From: Streptomyces violascens
Lineage (GTDB): Bacteria > Actinomycetota > Actinomycetes > Streptomycetales > Streptomycetaceae
Assembly: GCF_014649955.1 (NCBI RefSeq)
Contig: NZ_BMUA01000021.1
Span: forward strand, 1-64,000
Length of the DNA: 64,000 bases
Direction of reading: 5' to 3'
This document shows positions 1 to 9,248 of the stretch, piece by piece (the stretch's first letter is position 1; every line of letters starts with the position of its first letter). A program made the position numbers and the translations under genes. The notes under the pieces are model-generated. The model saw nothing but the letters and a program-made list of their open reading frames with translations, was not told the origin of the DNA and searched no databases.

Positions 1-114
1 ACCCACCCACCATGCTCCCGAACACGCCCGACCGGAAGACCTAACGGAGTACTACTAGCCGTGGAGTGTCATAGAGCACAGGCCGCCGGCTGGGCCGACC
101 GGTACCCGCCCCGA

Positions 115-120
115 TATAGT
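115..120 (+). promoter_or_regulatory. Probable -10 box of the immunity gene (leaderless transcript)
   Basis: The hexamer TATAGT ends 6 bases before the ATG at 127. A start point 6-7 bases downstream would fall on or next to the start codon, so the mRNA is likely leaderless, which is common in actinomycetes. No Shine-Dalgarno sequence is visible before this ATG, which fits. No good -35 box was found at the usual distance. Confidence 0.5.
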
Positions 121-126
121 GTCAGC

Positions 127-570
127 ATGACGAAAAAGGTGATCTCGGAGGCGGAGGCCATGGCGAGCCTGCGGTCCATCGCCGACGCCCTCGGCGTCCC
201 GCTGGACTACGTGGTCAAGTTCCACCGCCACGGCGACGGCGGTGCGTGGGTGGAGTTCAAGGACGGCGCCGCTCACTACCTGATCGGGGAGCGGGAGAAG
301 GTGTGGACCACGGTCTACACCGACCTCGATGAGTTCCTGTACCGGGTCACCTTCGATGCGGCCAGCAACCTGGGCTCGACCTGGGAGTTGAACAACCGCA
401 CCCGTGAGCCCGAGGAGTTCGACACCCGCATCGCCTGGCTGGCCAAGCAGCTCCAGCTAATGAACCGGGTGAACCCGGTCTGGGGCGCACGGTTCCGCGA
501 CACGATCGCGGCGGGTGACCACTGCGACGGTGTCCGCGTCGAGGACGTCGACGCCTACCCGCTCGGCTGA
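127..570 (+). CDS. Probable immunity protein of a polymorphic-toxin locus
   Basis: A small acidic cytoplasmic protein of 147 aa with no signal peptide or membrane segment. It is read convergently with the secreted TNT-type toxin gene immediately downstream, sharing one terminator hairpin. Its size, acidity and position fit an immunity protein that would neutralise an NAD-degrading toxin in the cytoplasm; it recalls Imm-type families of actinobacteria, but I cannot assign a number. The ATG at 127 is preferred because a TATAGT box lies just upstream; the reading frame is open further 5' with no better start. Seen: size, composition and position. Inferred: immunity role. A unit unrelated to the toxin is possible. 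Confidence 0.6.
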   Translation: MTKKVISEAEAMASLRSIADALGVPLDYVVKFHRHGDGGAWVEFKDGAAHYLIGEREKVWTTVYTDLDEFLYRVTFDAASNLGSTWELNNRTREPEEFDTRIAWLAKQLQLMNRVNPVWGARFRDTIAAGDHCDGVRVEDVDAYPLG

Positions 571-588
571 ACCCCGCGTACACGCGAA

Positions 589-620
589 GGGGGAGGGAAC
601 CGGTACTGGTTCCCTCCCCC
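589..620. terminator. Bidirectional terminator between immunity and toxin genes
   Basis: A perfect 13-bp stem (589-601 with 608-620) and 6-base loop, flanked by AA on the left and TCCCTTTT on the right. It sits between two convergent stop codons, so it can end transcription from both sides. Confidence 0.85.
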
Positions 621-657
621 TCCCTTTTGCGCCTAACTCAGGCCGTAGGCCCGGGTG

Positions 658-2757
658 TTACTGCTGCGGCACCTCGACGAGGTAGCCGTCCTGCTTCAGC
701 CGCTCGACGTTGGCCTTGCCGGGCAGGAGGTACTGCGTGCCGCCGCCGGGCTGGTCGAACCACGGAGCGATCTTTCCGGCCTTGATGTCGCCGTACTTGG
801 CGACCTCGGCCGGGCCCCACGGCTTGACCCACTTGTAGACGTGGTAGCCGGGGCCGGACGCGGACACGTCCGCGCTCACGTTGGACGGCGGCAGCGCACG
901 CTGGCTGTAGGGGGTGCCGTCCTTGGGGGCGAGGAACCCGCCGCCCTCGACCTTCCCGGCCGCCTTGTCGAACCTGCCCGGCGAACCGAAGCGGTCCATC
1001 AGCTCGCCGACCTTCGGGAAGTACGCGGTGGCCGCGCCCTCGAACCCGTCGAAGTACGGGTAGCTGAACCAGTTGTCCTTGGTGTTCCAGAAGCGGTGGA
1101 ACCACTCCTCGATGGTCAGGTTGCCCGTCGGCTTGTAGCCCTCCATGAGCTTCTTCGCCTCGGGCGTCATCTTCGCCGTGATCGACGGCATGTCCGCAAC
1201 CTGCTTGAACGCGAACGACAGACCACCGGTGTTGTCGGCCTTGACCGCGCCCTCGATGATCGTTGCCAGCGCCTTGTTGTAGGCGTTGGAGGCAATGCCG
1301 TCGGAGAGGTCCTTCAGGCCCGCCTTGGCCTTGTTGATCTGCTCGGCGGTGAACTTCAGCTCGACCAGCGGGTCAGAGGTGACCTTCGCGGAGGTGCCGA
1401 TCTTGCCCATGGTGACCATGGCACCGAGCTGCATGCCGGTGTCGGCGCACTGATCGGCGGTGGCCCGGGCGATCGGCGGGGCCGCGACGACGGGCGGCTG
1501 GCCGGACGTGTCACCGGAGACACACTGCATGAAGATCTTCGGCATGTCGCCGAGGGTCTGGCTGATGAACTTGTCCCAGCCGTCGGTGATCCGGTTGTAC
1601 TCGCGGCTGAACTCCTCGGACTGGGCCTCGGAGGAGAACGCGATCCAGCGGATGTCCTTCGGGTCGCACTTGGAGCCGACGTTGCCCGCGACGTTCGGGG
1701 TGGTGCAGTAGAACCTGTCGACGCTCAGCACGTAGTCAAGGCGGAACTTCTGCGTGCAGTGCAGAAGGTCCACGCCCTTGCTGTCGCAGCCGCCGACGGC
1801 CGTGACGGTCGGGTTGCTCTTCGGGCTGCGGTCGTCGTAGACGCGGGCGCCCATGAACTCGCGCGGGACACCGTAGTAGCCGTTGTCGGGCACGGCGATG
1901 TGGTCCATGGCGAGCTGCTTGACGGCCCAGGCGGCGCCGCCGTCGTTTCCGGCGACTTCACCGCCATCGAGGCCGTGGGCCCTGGTGTCGGCGATCTTCT
2001 TCTGCTCGGCGTCGTAGGCGGCCAGCGACTTCTTCGCCAGCTCCTGCCACTTCGACTTCACGTCCGCCGGGATGTCACCGTTGGGGTCGCCCGGCGTGAC
2101 GGGCGGGTCCACGGGGGTGGCGGACGTCTTGAACTTCGCCCACGGCGACCAGTCCGTCTCGTACGCGGAGCCGTCGTAGGCGCTGGAGCGCACGAGGTAG
2201 TTCGTGTTGTTGGTCAGCTTGCCCGGGTCGACCTTCACCGAGGCGGCCTGACCGGCGGCGACGTAGCCGGAGACCAGCACGTCGTACTTGTTGGCATCGG
2301 TCAGGTTGACCTTCTTGACGGGCTTCCACGCCGCGTCGGCGGTCCATACCTCGAAGGTGGAGGTCGTCTTGTCCTTGTCGGCGTCAACGACCGTGTTGCG
2401 CAAGGTCGGGGTCACGGTGTCGGTGACCCACACCCCGGACGTCTGCTTGAAGGGCGGGCCGACCTCGGGGGCCTGGGGCGTATTGGGTGCCTGGTTGGCG
2501 GCTGCGGCGCCCGGCGCGCGGTACGCCTGGGGCGCCGGCTCGCCGTGCACATGAGGCGGCGTCGCCGAGGGCCGCTCGCCGACGGGGGCGGCAGCCGGCG
2601 TCCGTTCGTCACCGGCGGCGGCGGTCGCCACTCCGGAGCCGAGAGCCATGACCATGGCCGTTGTCACGGCGACGGATGCTCGTCTCATTCCGGAGGCGGG
2701 TATCGAATGTTTGAAACGACCGAGATGGTTCACACAAATCCGTTCATATGTACTCAT
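658..2757 (-). CDS. Secreted toxin with C-terminal TNT-type NAD glycohydrolase domain
   Basis: A protein of about 699 aa. It has an N-terminal leader (basic MRR, then an alanine/valine-rich hydrophobic stretch ending in ATAAAGD), a proline-rich segment, a beta-rich domain of about 110 residues of the kind seen in RHS/fibronectin-like surface proteins, a long middle region with several cysteines, and a final 125 residues matching the tuberculosis necrotizing toxin fold: YFDGFEG, the LMDRFGSPGRF block, GTPYSQRALPP and IAPWFDQPGGGTQY. The Gln after QPGGG corresponds to a residue reported as important in TNT. Known for the family: hydrolysis of NAD+ in target cells. The start at 2757 is chosen for its distance to the leader; 2688 (MRRAS) is an alternative and 2829 looks too far upstream. 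The convergent neighbour is the probable immunity gene. The toxin call rests on motifs; activity is inferred. Confidence 0.8.
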   Translation of the reverse strand: MSTYERICVNHLGRFKHSIPASGMRRASVAVTTAMVMALGSGVATAAAGDERTPAAAPVGERPSATPPHVHGEPAPQAYRAPGAAAANQAPNTPQAPEVGPPFKQTSGVWVTDTVTPTLRNTVVDADKDKTTSTFEVWTADAAWKPVKKVNLTDANKYDVLVSGYVAAGQAASVKVDPGKLTNNTNYLVRSSAYDGSAYETDWSPWAKFKTSATPVDPPVTPGDPNGDIPADVKSKWQELAKKSLAAYDAEQKKIADTRAHGLDGGEVAGNDGGAAWAVKQLAMDHIAVPDNGYYGVPREFMGARVYDDRSPKSNPTVTAVGGCDSKGVDLLHCTQKFRLDYVLSVDRFYCTTPNVAGNVGSKCDPKDIRWIAFSSEAQSEEFSREYNRITDGWDKFISQTLGDMPKIFMQCVSGDTSGQPPVVAAPPIARATADQCADTGMQLGAMVTMGKIGTSAKVTSDPLVELKFTAEQINKAKAGLKDLSDGIASNAYNKALATIIEGAVKADNTGGLSFAFKQVADMPSITAKMTPEAKKLMEGYKPTGNLTIEEWFHRFWNTKDNWFSYPYFDGFEGAATAYFPKVGELMDRFGSPGRFDKAAGKVEGGGFLAPKDGTPYSQRALPPSNVSADVSASGPGYHVYKWVKPWGPAEVAKYGDIKAGKIAPWFDQPGGGTQYLLPGKANVERLKQDGYLVEVPQQ

Positions 2758-2841
2758 GCGTGACACCTGCGCATCACGCGGCACGTGACAGTAACCATTG
2801 GTCCAGACCAATGCAGTGACCGCGCTCACATGGGTGGAAAG

Positions 2842-3600
2842 TCAACTACGCCCGTATTTGGAGGTATTGCTGATCCTTTGCCCTCCAGGCACGAGCCGCG
2901 GAGGCCCAAGCAATCCGACTCCACTACCTCCAGCCACCTTCGAACCACGCCTGAATGCGCAGCCATCCCCGAACTCGCCGATGGCCGCCAGTGCACGGCG
3001 CCGGTCGATCGCCCGCTCCGGATCGTCCAGGAGCTGCGTGAGGAAGTCGGCCCCGGCGCCCGCCAGGGCCATGGCAGCCAACCGCGGCAGGGACTGCGAC
3101 GGGATCTCACCGGCTCCCGTGCCCGCGTCCTCGCCGAGCTCCGCCTCGGACAAAACCCGCGGCCGCGGCCGCGCACCGCGCGGCGACGGTCTGCCAGCGA
3201 CGGGCAACCTCGCGGTACCCAGGAGCTGCCCTGACGGATCGCCATGCGTCGAACAAGGTCTGCGAGCTTCCCCACCACGTGCCGGGCTGCTTTCGCGGGC
3301 GTCCAGGGGGCGTTCTCCAGCGTCCAGTTCGCGGCCCGCCGGTTCGCGATCCGCGCCACAAGCCGCGGCCGCACCGCCACGGCGGAGACTGCCGCCTCCC
3401 CTTCGGGCCTCGGGGACTCCACCGGCCTCTTCGGCGGAGGCGGGGACTTCGGCGGAAAGTCGGGACAATGCCCGTCCCCGGCATCCAGCGGCACTGCCAC
3501 AACTGCCCCCCACACACGGGCATTCCACGGCCCGACGGGGCCCATGGTGCCCAGCCGAGACCTGCCCCCGGACACCAAGAGAGCAAACGCATCCAGCCGC
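2842..3600 (-). pseudogene. Broken gene of unknown function
   Basis: Coding-like sequence moves between all three minus-strand frames: MRLDAFALLVSGG onward to about 3240, then LFDAWRSVRAAPGYREVARRW, then VLSEAELGEDAG to TQLLDDPERAIDRRRAL. Read together, these suggest one gene with at least two frameshifts. No family is recognised. Sequencing error is a less likely alternative. It lies between the toxin gene and a transposase relic. Confidence 0.35.
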
Positions 3601-3934
3601 ATCAGGACCCGCACCTCCCCGCAGTCGACCCAGCCCACGTGGGAATGGCCTGCCTGCCAGAGGTGGTCGCCAGGCAGCGGACTCGGGTGACGGTCAGGTT
3701 CCCGGCCTCGGCTGGCTGGGCGGGAAAGGCGGATTCCTGTCCGGCACCAGCCCACTCGGCTGCCGTCCCGGCTGCTGCGACGGCAGCCGAGCCGGAGGCT
3801 CACGTACATAGACAATCACCGACGCATCGCAACGGCGCACAACACCCGCAACTCGGATCCCGCGCACCCGTGTTGAAGACACATCGCGCGCCGACGTCTT
3901 GGAGTACACAGCTTCGGGGTAACGGGCGCGGCGC

Positions 3935-5035
3935 CGACGCCGATCTCGTACTCTCCCACGAGATTGCCCGCCTGCTGCTGCCCGAGGACGCGCCGCTGGT
4001 CGCGGCGGTGGACGACACCCCTGCTCAAGTGGTCCGGGAAGAAGGTGTTCGGGGCGTTCTGGCAGCACGAAGGGGCCGCCCGGGGGCCACGTCCCGTCGG
4101 GCGGGGCACCTGCTTTGTCGTTCTGGGCCTGCTCGTGGGTCTCCCCTTCCTGTCCCGTCCGGTGTGCCTGCCGGTGATGGCCCGGCTCTGGCGGCCCGGC
4201 ACCGGGAAGCCCAAGGTGGAGCTGGCCGCTGCGACGGTCCGGACGCTGTCGTCCTGCCACTCGCATCGCACACTGCATGTGGTCGCGGACGCGCCTACCA
4301 CGGCAAGTCCCTGTAACACCTCCCGGCGAACATCACGTTCACCACCCGCCTGCGCAAGAGTGCCGTCCTCTACGGTCTCGCGCCGCCCAGGACCGGACGC
4401 CGCGGCCGGCCCAGTTTGAAGGGCGACTGCCTGGGCACCGCCGCCGACCTCGCCGCCCAACTGTCCTGGCACCCGGCCGCAGTGGACCGTTACCACCGCC
4501 GCGACACCGTGACGATCGCCGAGCGGTGCTGTCTGTGGTAGGGCTCGCTGCACACCCAGACCGTCCGCGTCCTGCTCCTGCGGGAGACCGGCAGACACGC
4601 TGGCAAGCCACTGCTGGTCCTGGCCACCACCGACCTCGACACTCTCGCCACAGCACTGGTGACCCGGTACGCGTGGCGCTGGTCGATCGAGTGCACCTTC
4701 GCGGAAGCACGCGAACATCTCGGTGCGGGCCAGGCTCAGTCCCGTACCCGCCGTGCGGTCCAGCGGACCGTTCCCTTCGCCCTGTCGTGCTACACGGTCA
4801 CCGTCGTCTGGTAGACGCTGCTCGGCCACCACCCCTACGACGCCGCCGAGCGACGCCGACGTCACCGTGGGACATGACCAGGGCCGAGCCCTCCTTCGCG
4901 GACACGACCGCCAAACTCCGCCGCGTCAGCATCGCGGCCCGGTTTCCGCGACCGACCAGCTCAGCCCACCGCCGACGAAATCCGTACTGTCCAGCACGCC
5001 TGGGCCACAGCCAGCGCCGACACCTCCGGATGACC
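3935..5035 (+). pseudogene. IS4/IS701-like DDE transposase relic
   Basis: The DDE-type core is readable: EDAPLVAAVDDTP with the first Asp, then in another frame KWSGKKVFGAFWQHEGAA, RPVCLPVMARLWRPG, HVVADA with the second Asp, and later RYAWRWSIECTFAEAREHLG with the Glu region. At least one frameshift near 4020 and two in-frame stops (TAG near 4541 and TAG near 4812, where tyrosine would be expected) inactivate it. The N-terminal part is lost, and I could not place terminal inverted repeats. Confidence 0.8.
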
Positions 5036-5049
5036 TACGAGAACGACGA

Positions 5050-5487
5050 TCAGCCAATCCGCTCCGACAGCTCGACGATGAGTCCTTCCGGGCCACGGAC
5101 ATAACAGAGCCGATAGTTGTCCTTGTAGGACTCCAGCTCGCCGACGAGTTCTCCGCCACGGCCTCGCAGGCCGGCGACCACGGCGTCAATGTCTTCGACG
5201 GCGAACGCGACATGGCGCATGCCCAGTGTGTTCGCCGACGGATTCAGGTTGCCCCCCGAGCCTGTCGGCGCGTGGTACTTCGTCAGCTCAAGCCGTCCGT
5301 GGCCGTCCGGGGTCTGCACGACCGCGAAGTCGGCCCTGACACCTTCGAGACCCACGACGCGGTCCACCCAGCCGCCCTCCACCGACCCCTCGCGTTGCAC
5401 CTCAAGCCCGAGCCCGACGAAGAACGCCACTGCGGCAGCGAGATCGTCGACGACGATACCTACATGGTCCATCCGCTGGATTGTCAT
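5050..5487 (-). CDS. VOC (glyoxalase/bleomycin-resistance fold) protein
   Basis: A 145-aa protein made of one VOC module pair. It starts MTIQRMDHVGIVVDDLAAAVAFF, typical of the first beta-alpha-beta unit with a His metal ligand, continues to LGMRHVAFAVEDID for the second unit with a His, and ends GPEGLIVELSE, which supplies a Glu ligand. Known for the family: metal-dependent isomerase, dioxygenase or epoxide-opening roles, or drug binding; the substrate cannot be told here. The start at 5487 is chosen over 5520 because VOC proteins begin close to the DHV motif. It stands alone between two transposase relics, so it may be cargo of a past insertion. Confidence 0.85.
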   Translation of the reverse strand: MTIQRMDHVGIVVDDLAAAVAFFVGLGLEVQREGSVEGGWVDRVVGLEGVRADFAVVQTPDGHGRLELTKYHAPTGSGGNLNPSANTLGMRHVAFAVEDIDAVVAGLRGRGGELVGELESYKDNYRLCYVRGPEGLIVELSERIG

Positions 5488-5761
5488 GCGCTCGATCGTA
5501 GGGCCCTGCCGTCGAGCCACTGAAGCCCACCAACTCCCCGAAATTTACAGCTGACTTGGCCAACCGTGGGCTGCCCCCGAGACCTCGACGGAAGTCTGCG
5601 AAAACAGCGAAAGCGGAGGGGTGTGCCTCACTCCTCGGGATTGATGGTCATGCCGGTGTGAACGAGGATCTGGATCAAATTCCGTGGGGGCGATCACTGT
5701 GATTCTGGGGCCGTGAACCGCCGTAGTCGGGGACGGTGGTGGGGTGTGACGGACTCTTCAA

Positions 5762-6850
5762 GTGCTGCTTCCGCAACTCAATGCGGTGCTGGTGGAGCGG
5801 GCGTTCGCGCAAGGCGGCGTGGTGCACATCGTGGCGAGAACCCGGGACCGCCTGGTGTCCTGCCCCGGCTGCGGAGCGTCCTCGCGGTGTGAGCACAGCT
5901 GCTACCAGCGGCGTCTTTGGCTGATACGCCGGTAGGCGATCAGCCGGTGCGCATCGAGCTGACGGTGCGGCGGCTGTACTGCGGCAATGCGCAGCGCCCA
6001 CGCCGCACGATTGTCGAGCAGGTGCCGGGCCTGACCTTTCGCTACGGCAGGCGGACTCCAGCGTCCCGCAGGATCTTGGAGTGCGTGGGAGTTGTGCTGG
6101 GTGGCCGGGTCGGCGCTCACCTGGCCGCGGTGCTGCACAGCCCGATCGGTCGCGCGACGTTGTTGCGGCTGGTGATGGCGCTGCCGGACCCGCCCTGGAC
6201 GATGCCGAAAGTGCTGGGCGTCGACGACTTCGCCACCCGCCGCGGGCAGCACCATGGCACCGTCTTCATCAACTGCGAGACCGGCCAGCCTTTTGATCTG
6301 CTCGCGGACCGGGATGCCGAGACGCTGGCCATCTGGCTGCGGGCTCATCCGAGGTCTGAGGTCATTTGCCGGGACCGAGCGGGTTACTACGCGGACGGCG
6401 CCCGCACTGGAGCACCCGATGTGGTCCAGGTCGCAGACCCCTTCCACTTGTTGCAGAACCTCGGCTTGTTGCAGAACTCGGCACTGCGGTGGAACGCTGC
6501 GTCCGTGGGCACAACACCTGCCTCAAGCCGCCCGAAGCCGATGTGAACGGCATCGTGAACATCTCCTTCGCTAAGTCGGAGGACACTGCGCAGGAGATGT
6601 CGCCCATCGAAGCCCGGTTGCGCGAGCGGCACGCGATCGTCCACTCCCTCCTTGACCAGGGGCACGGCATCCGGCAGATCGCCCGGGAACTGCACATGGT
6701 GGCAACACCGTCCGCCGGGCCGCCCGCGCCGAGATGCCCGAGCAGATGCCCAACGGCCGTCACCAGCCCCGCCCCACCGAGCTCGACCCCTTCAAGGCGC
6801 ACCTGGAACCGGCGGTGGGCCGAGGGCCAGACCGGCGCCATCCTTCTGCA
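5762..6850 (+). pseudogene. ISL3-family transposase relic
   Basis: The frame begins at a GTG with VLLPQLNAVLVERA and a zinc-finger-like CPGCG, shifts near 5915, then reads KVLGVDDFATRRGQ with the first catalytic Asp, DLLADRDAETLAIWL, ICRDRAGYYADGAR with the second Asp, and VQVADPFHLLQNL. After about 6470 it shifts again to VERCVRGHNTCLKP and a helix-turn-helix-like IRQIARELHM. At least two or three frameshifts make it non-functional. Confidence 0.8.
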
Positions 6851-6948
6851 TGCCGCGCCGCCACCGCCGATTCTGCGGGGCTGCCTTCGAAGATCCCGAG
6901 TTCGGGTGGCTACGCTGGATCCGCATGCTGGAGGAGGTTGCGATCGGT

Positions 6949-7839
6949 ATGGGTGATGGGCCCGGGCCCGGACGGTCTGAGCAGGAGGAGGCGCTCGGAG
7001 CCGGATGGGAGAGGCACCGGCCTGCGGTTTTCGGTGTGGCCTACCGGCTGCTGGGGAGTGTGGCTGATGCCGAGGACGTGACCCAGGATGTGTGGTTGCG
7101 GGCGGCCGGAGCGGATCTGCGGGACATCGGTGATCTGCGGGCCTGGCTGGTGACGGTGGCCGCGCGGCGGTCGTACGACATTCTCAAGAGTGCCCGTTTC
7201 CGTCGGGAGAGCTATGTCGGGCCATGGCTGCCGGAGCCGCTGCTGACAGGGCCGGACGCGTCGCAGCCGGTACTCGTCGATGAGTCCGTCAGCTCGGCGA
7301 TGCTGCTGATCATGGAAGAGCTGAGCCCGCCGGAGCGGGTGGCTTTCGTCCTGCACGATGTCTTCGGTCTTGAGTTCGGCAAGATCGCCGAAGTGCTGGA
7401 CGTCTCCGTGCCGGGCGCCCGGCAGCTCGCCTCGCGGGCGCGACGGCGGGTGGCCAAGGCGAAACAGTCCATGCCGCAGGCATCGAAGGCGGAGCGCCAA
7501 CGCGTCCTCGCGGTTTTCCGCGCCGCGTACGAGGCCGGGGACCTGGCCGGCTTGGTCAGGCTCCTGCACCCGGACGCCGTCTTCGTCACCGACGGCGGCG
7601 GCAAGGCATTCGCGGCACGCAAGCTCATCCACGGCGGCGAGCGCGTTGCCGAGGTCATGGTGCGTGTGGGACGCCGGTGGCGTCCGGACCGTATCGCCTT
7701 CGCTGAAGTCGGCGGGGAGCTCGCCCTGGTGTCCTACCGCGAAGGCCGGGTCCAGTCCGTGGACACGGTCCAGATCACCGACGGTCTGATCACCGCGTAC
7801 CGCAGGGTCGTCAATCCCGACAAACTCGTGCGCCTCTGA
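6949..7839 (+). CDS. ECF41-type RNA polymerase sigma factor (SigJ-like)
   Basis: A 296-aa sigma factor. Region 2 starts near WERHRPAVFGVAYRLLG and has DAEDVTQDVWLR; region 4 has LSPPERVAFVLHDVFGLEF and the HTH IAEVLDVSVPGARQLASRAR. A SnoaL-like C-terminal extension follows. Three signature motifs of the ECF41 group are visible: WLPEPL in the linker, DGGGK in the extension, and NPDKL at the C-terminus. Known for the group: the extension modulates sigma activity without a classical anti-sigma factor, and the target is usually a neighbouring oxidoreductase-type gene. Here the next gene, 91 bases downstream, is a flavoprotein, matching that rule. The start at 6949 is preferred because GGAGGAGG lies 11 bases upstream. 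Confidence 0.9.
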   Translation: MGDGPGPGRSEQEEALGAGWERHRPAVFGVAYRLLGSVADAEDVTQDVWLRAAGADLRDIGDLRAWLVTVAARRSYDILKSARFRRESYVGPWLPEPLLTGPDASQPVLVDESVSSAMLLIMEELSPPERVAFVLHDVFGLEFGKIAEVLDVSVPGARQLASRARRRVAKAKQSMPQASKAERQRVLAVFRAAYEAGDLAGLVRLLHPDAVFVTDGGGKAFAARKLIHGGERVAEVMVRVGRRWRPDRIAFAEVGGELALVSYREGRVQSVDTVQITDGLITAYRRVVNPDKLVRL

Positions 7840-7930
7840 GCTGTCACACCTGGAGGGGCTACCTCGTCTCCCTGGTGAATTGACCGCCTCGCGCCGCGCC
7901 ACGCGGCACGACCCTGAGGAGCCCGCCATC

Positions 7931-8557
7931 ATGATCACGCCTGCCCCGACCGCTTCTTCCGCCGCTGCCGTCCCGCCGGTCGTCGCCATCGCCCATCACT
8001 CGGGCTTCGGCCACACCTCGGTGCTGGCCGAGGCGGTGCGCGAGGGTGCCGCCGACACCGGGGCTACCGTCCACCTGGTCAAGGTCGACGAGATCACCGA
8101 GGAGCAGTGGGCGCTGCTCGACACCGCCGACGCGATCGTCTTCGGCTCGCCGACCTACATGGGCACCGCGTCCGGCGCCTTCCACATCTTCGCCGAGGCC
8201 ACCTCGAAGCGCTGGGCGACCCGCGCCTGGCAGGACAAGCTGGCAGCGGGCTTCACCAACTCCGGTTCAAAGAGCGGCGACAAGCTGCACACCCTGCAGT
8301 TCTTCTCCGTGCTGGCAGCCCAGCACGGAATGCACTGGATCAACCTCGGGCTGCCGTCCGGCTGGCACTCCACCACCGCCTCCGAGAACGACCTCAACCG
8401 CCTCGGCTTCTACCTGGGCGCCGGCGCGCAGACCGACACCGACCGGGGCCCGGACGGCGTCCACAAGGCCGACATAGCCACCGCCGAACACCTCGGCCGG
8501 CGCGTCGCCGCCCAGGCCGCGGTGTACGCCGCCGGTCGCGCCGCGGTCGCCGCCTGA
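7931..8557 (+). CDS. WrbA-like flavodoxin / NAD(P)H:quinone oxidoreductase
   Basis: A 208-aa flavodoxin-fold protein. It has the phosphate-binding loop HHSGFGHTSVLAEAV near residue 20, the SPTYMGTASGAFHIF flavin-contact loop, and a GFTNSGS segment, in the order seen in WrbA/FMN reductases. Family role: two-electron reduction of quinones with FMN and NAD(P)H, avoiding semiquinone radicals, in the cytoplasm. It follows the ECF41 sigma gene on the same strand with its own ribosome site (CTGAGGAG before ATG 7931), and is the probable target of that sigma factor. A hairpin follows the stop codon. Confidence 0.88.
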   Translation: MITPAPTASSAAAVPPVVAIAHHSGFGHTSVLAEAVREGAADTGATVHLVKVDEITEEQWALLDTADAIVFGSPTYMGTASGAFHIFAEATSKRWATRAWQDKLAAGFTNSGSKSGDKLHTLQFFSVLAAQHGMHWINLGLPSGWHSTTASENDLNRLGFYLGAGAQTDTDRGPDGVHKADIATAEHLGRRVAAQAAVYAAGRAAVAA

Positions 8558-8573
8558 TCCGCCTCCCACGAAT

Positions 8574-8596
8574 GCCGGGCGCCCTGCGTGCCCGGC
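8574..8596 (+). terminator. Probable terminator after the WrbA-like gene
   Basis: GCCGGGC (8574-8580) pairs perfectly with GCCCGGC (8590-8596) across a 9-base loop, 17 bases after the stop codon. There is no T-run, as is frequent in streptomycetes. Confidence 0.5.
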
Positions 8597-8639
8597 CCGC
8601 GCGTGCCGCCCGTACAGCTGGCGTCACGCGGCCCGGACG

Positions 8640-8865
8640 AGTTCGCCGGGCCGTGGTGGGGCGGCGCTGGGGCAGCGGCGGGTCATCAGCGTGATGACGG
8701 CCGTGTTGAGCATCGCTTCCGCGTGTGCGGGAGGCACTCGTAGTCTCTGACCAGGCACCGGGTGGGCATCCACCGGCTTTCCACGATCCACCGCCGCGGC
8801 AGCAGGACGAAGCCTTTCGCGTTCTTGGGAATGCTCGTCTTCGCCGCCATGGCCCTGCCCGCCTG
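8640..8865 (-). pseudogene. IS5-family transposase C-terminal fragment
   Basis: The minus strand reads GFVLLPRRWIVE, then CLVRDYE in the next part and EAMLNTAVITLMTRRC at the end, the typical C-terminus of IS5-type transposases (PRRWVVER followed by RLVRDYE). A central piece is missing and the frame changes, so it is a relic. Confidence 0.6.
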
Positions 8866-8987
8866 GGTCAGCGCCGTACACCGCCAATGACCCACCCCGC
8901 CCCGTCGTTCTTACCGAAGCAGCGACCCGCGGCGCCGGCCAGGGCACCGCGACAGTCGACGAACACCGCATGGCAGGCTCCCGGTCC

Positions 8988-9248
8988 ATGGACCCCGGCA
9001 GATTCCGCGTGACCACCCAGTTCCGCCCCGACGGCGCGGGCACGGAGGGCTATTGGAATGACGGGGAGGTGGCCGAGGACAAGCTCCTCGGCCAGGACGG
9101 CATCCACGGCTCCGGTGACACGGTGATCCGCGCGGCCGAGGAAGCCGTCGACGGCCGGTACGTGGTCATCCAGTCCTGGTCGCAGCAGACCGGCATGGTC
9201 CAGGGAGACATCGCCCAATCCCTCGTCCGCGCGTCGCCCGAGGGCTGA
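8988..9248 (+). CDS. Unknown small protein, intact copy of a duplicated gene
   Basis: An 86-aa cytoplasmic protein, acidic in the middle (GEVAEDKLLGQDGIHGSGD) and ending with YVVIQSWSQQTGMVQGDIAQSL. Third codon positions are strongly G/C, so it is probably coding. A second, frameshifted copy lies 5.3 kb downstream at 14296-14535, on the same strand. The start at 8988 (MDPGRF) is preferred because both copies have ATG there; 8970 is an alternative. No family is recognised. It lies next to an IS5 relic, and the second copy is next to an IS21 relic, so the gene may travel with mobile DNA. Confidence 0.6.
   Translation: MDPGRFRVTTQFRPDGAGTEGYWNDGEVAEDKLLGQDGIHGSGDTVIRAAEEAVDGRYVVIQSWSQQTGMVQGDIAQSLVRASPEG

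Noticed and set aside
655..2763. Long open frame opposite the toxin gene
   Set aside because: It is the antisense of a well-supported gene; the high GC content opens shadow frames. No motif or start is convincing.
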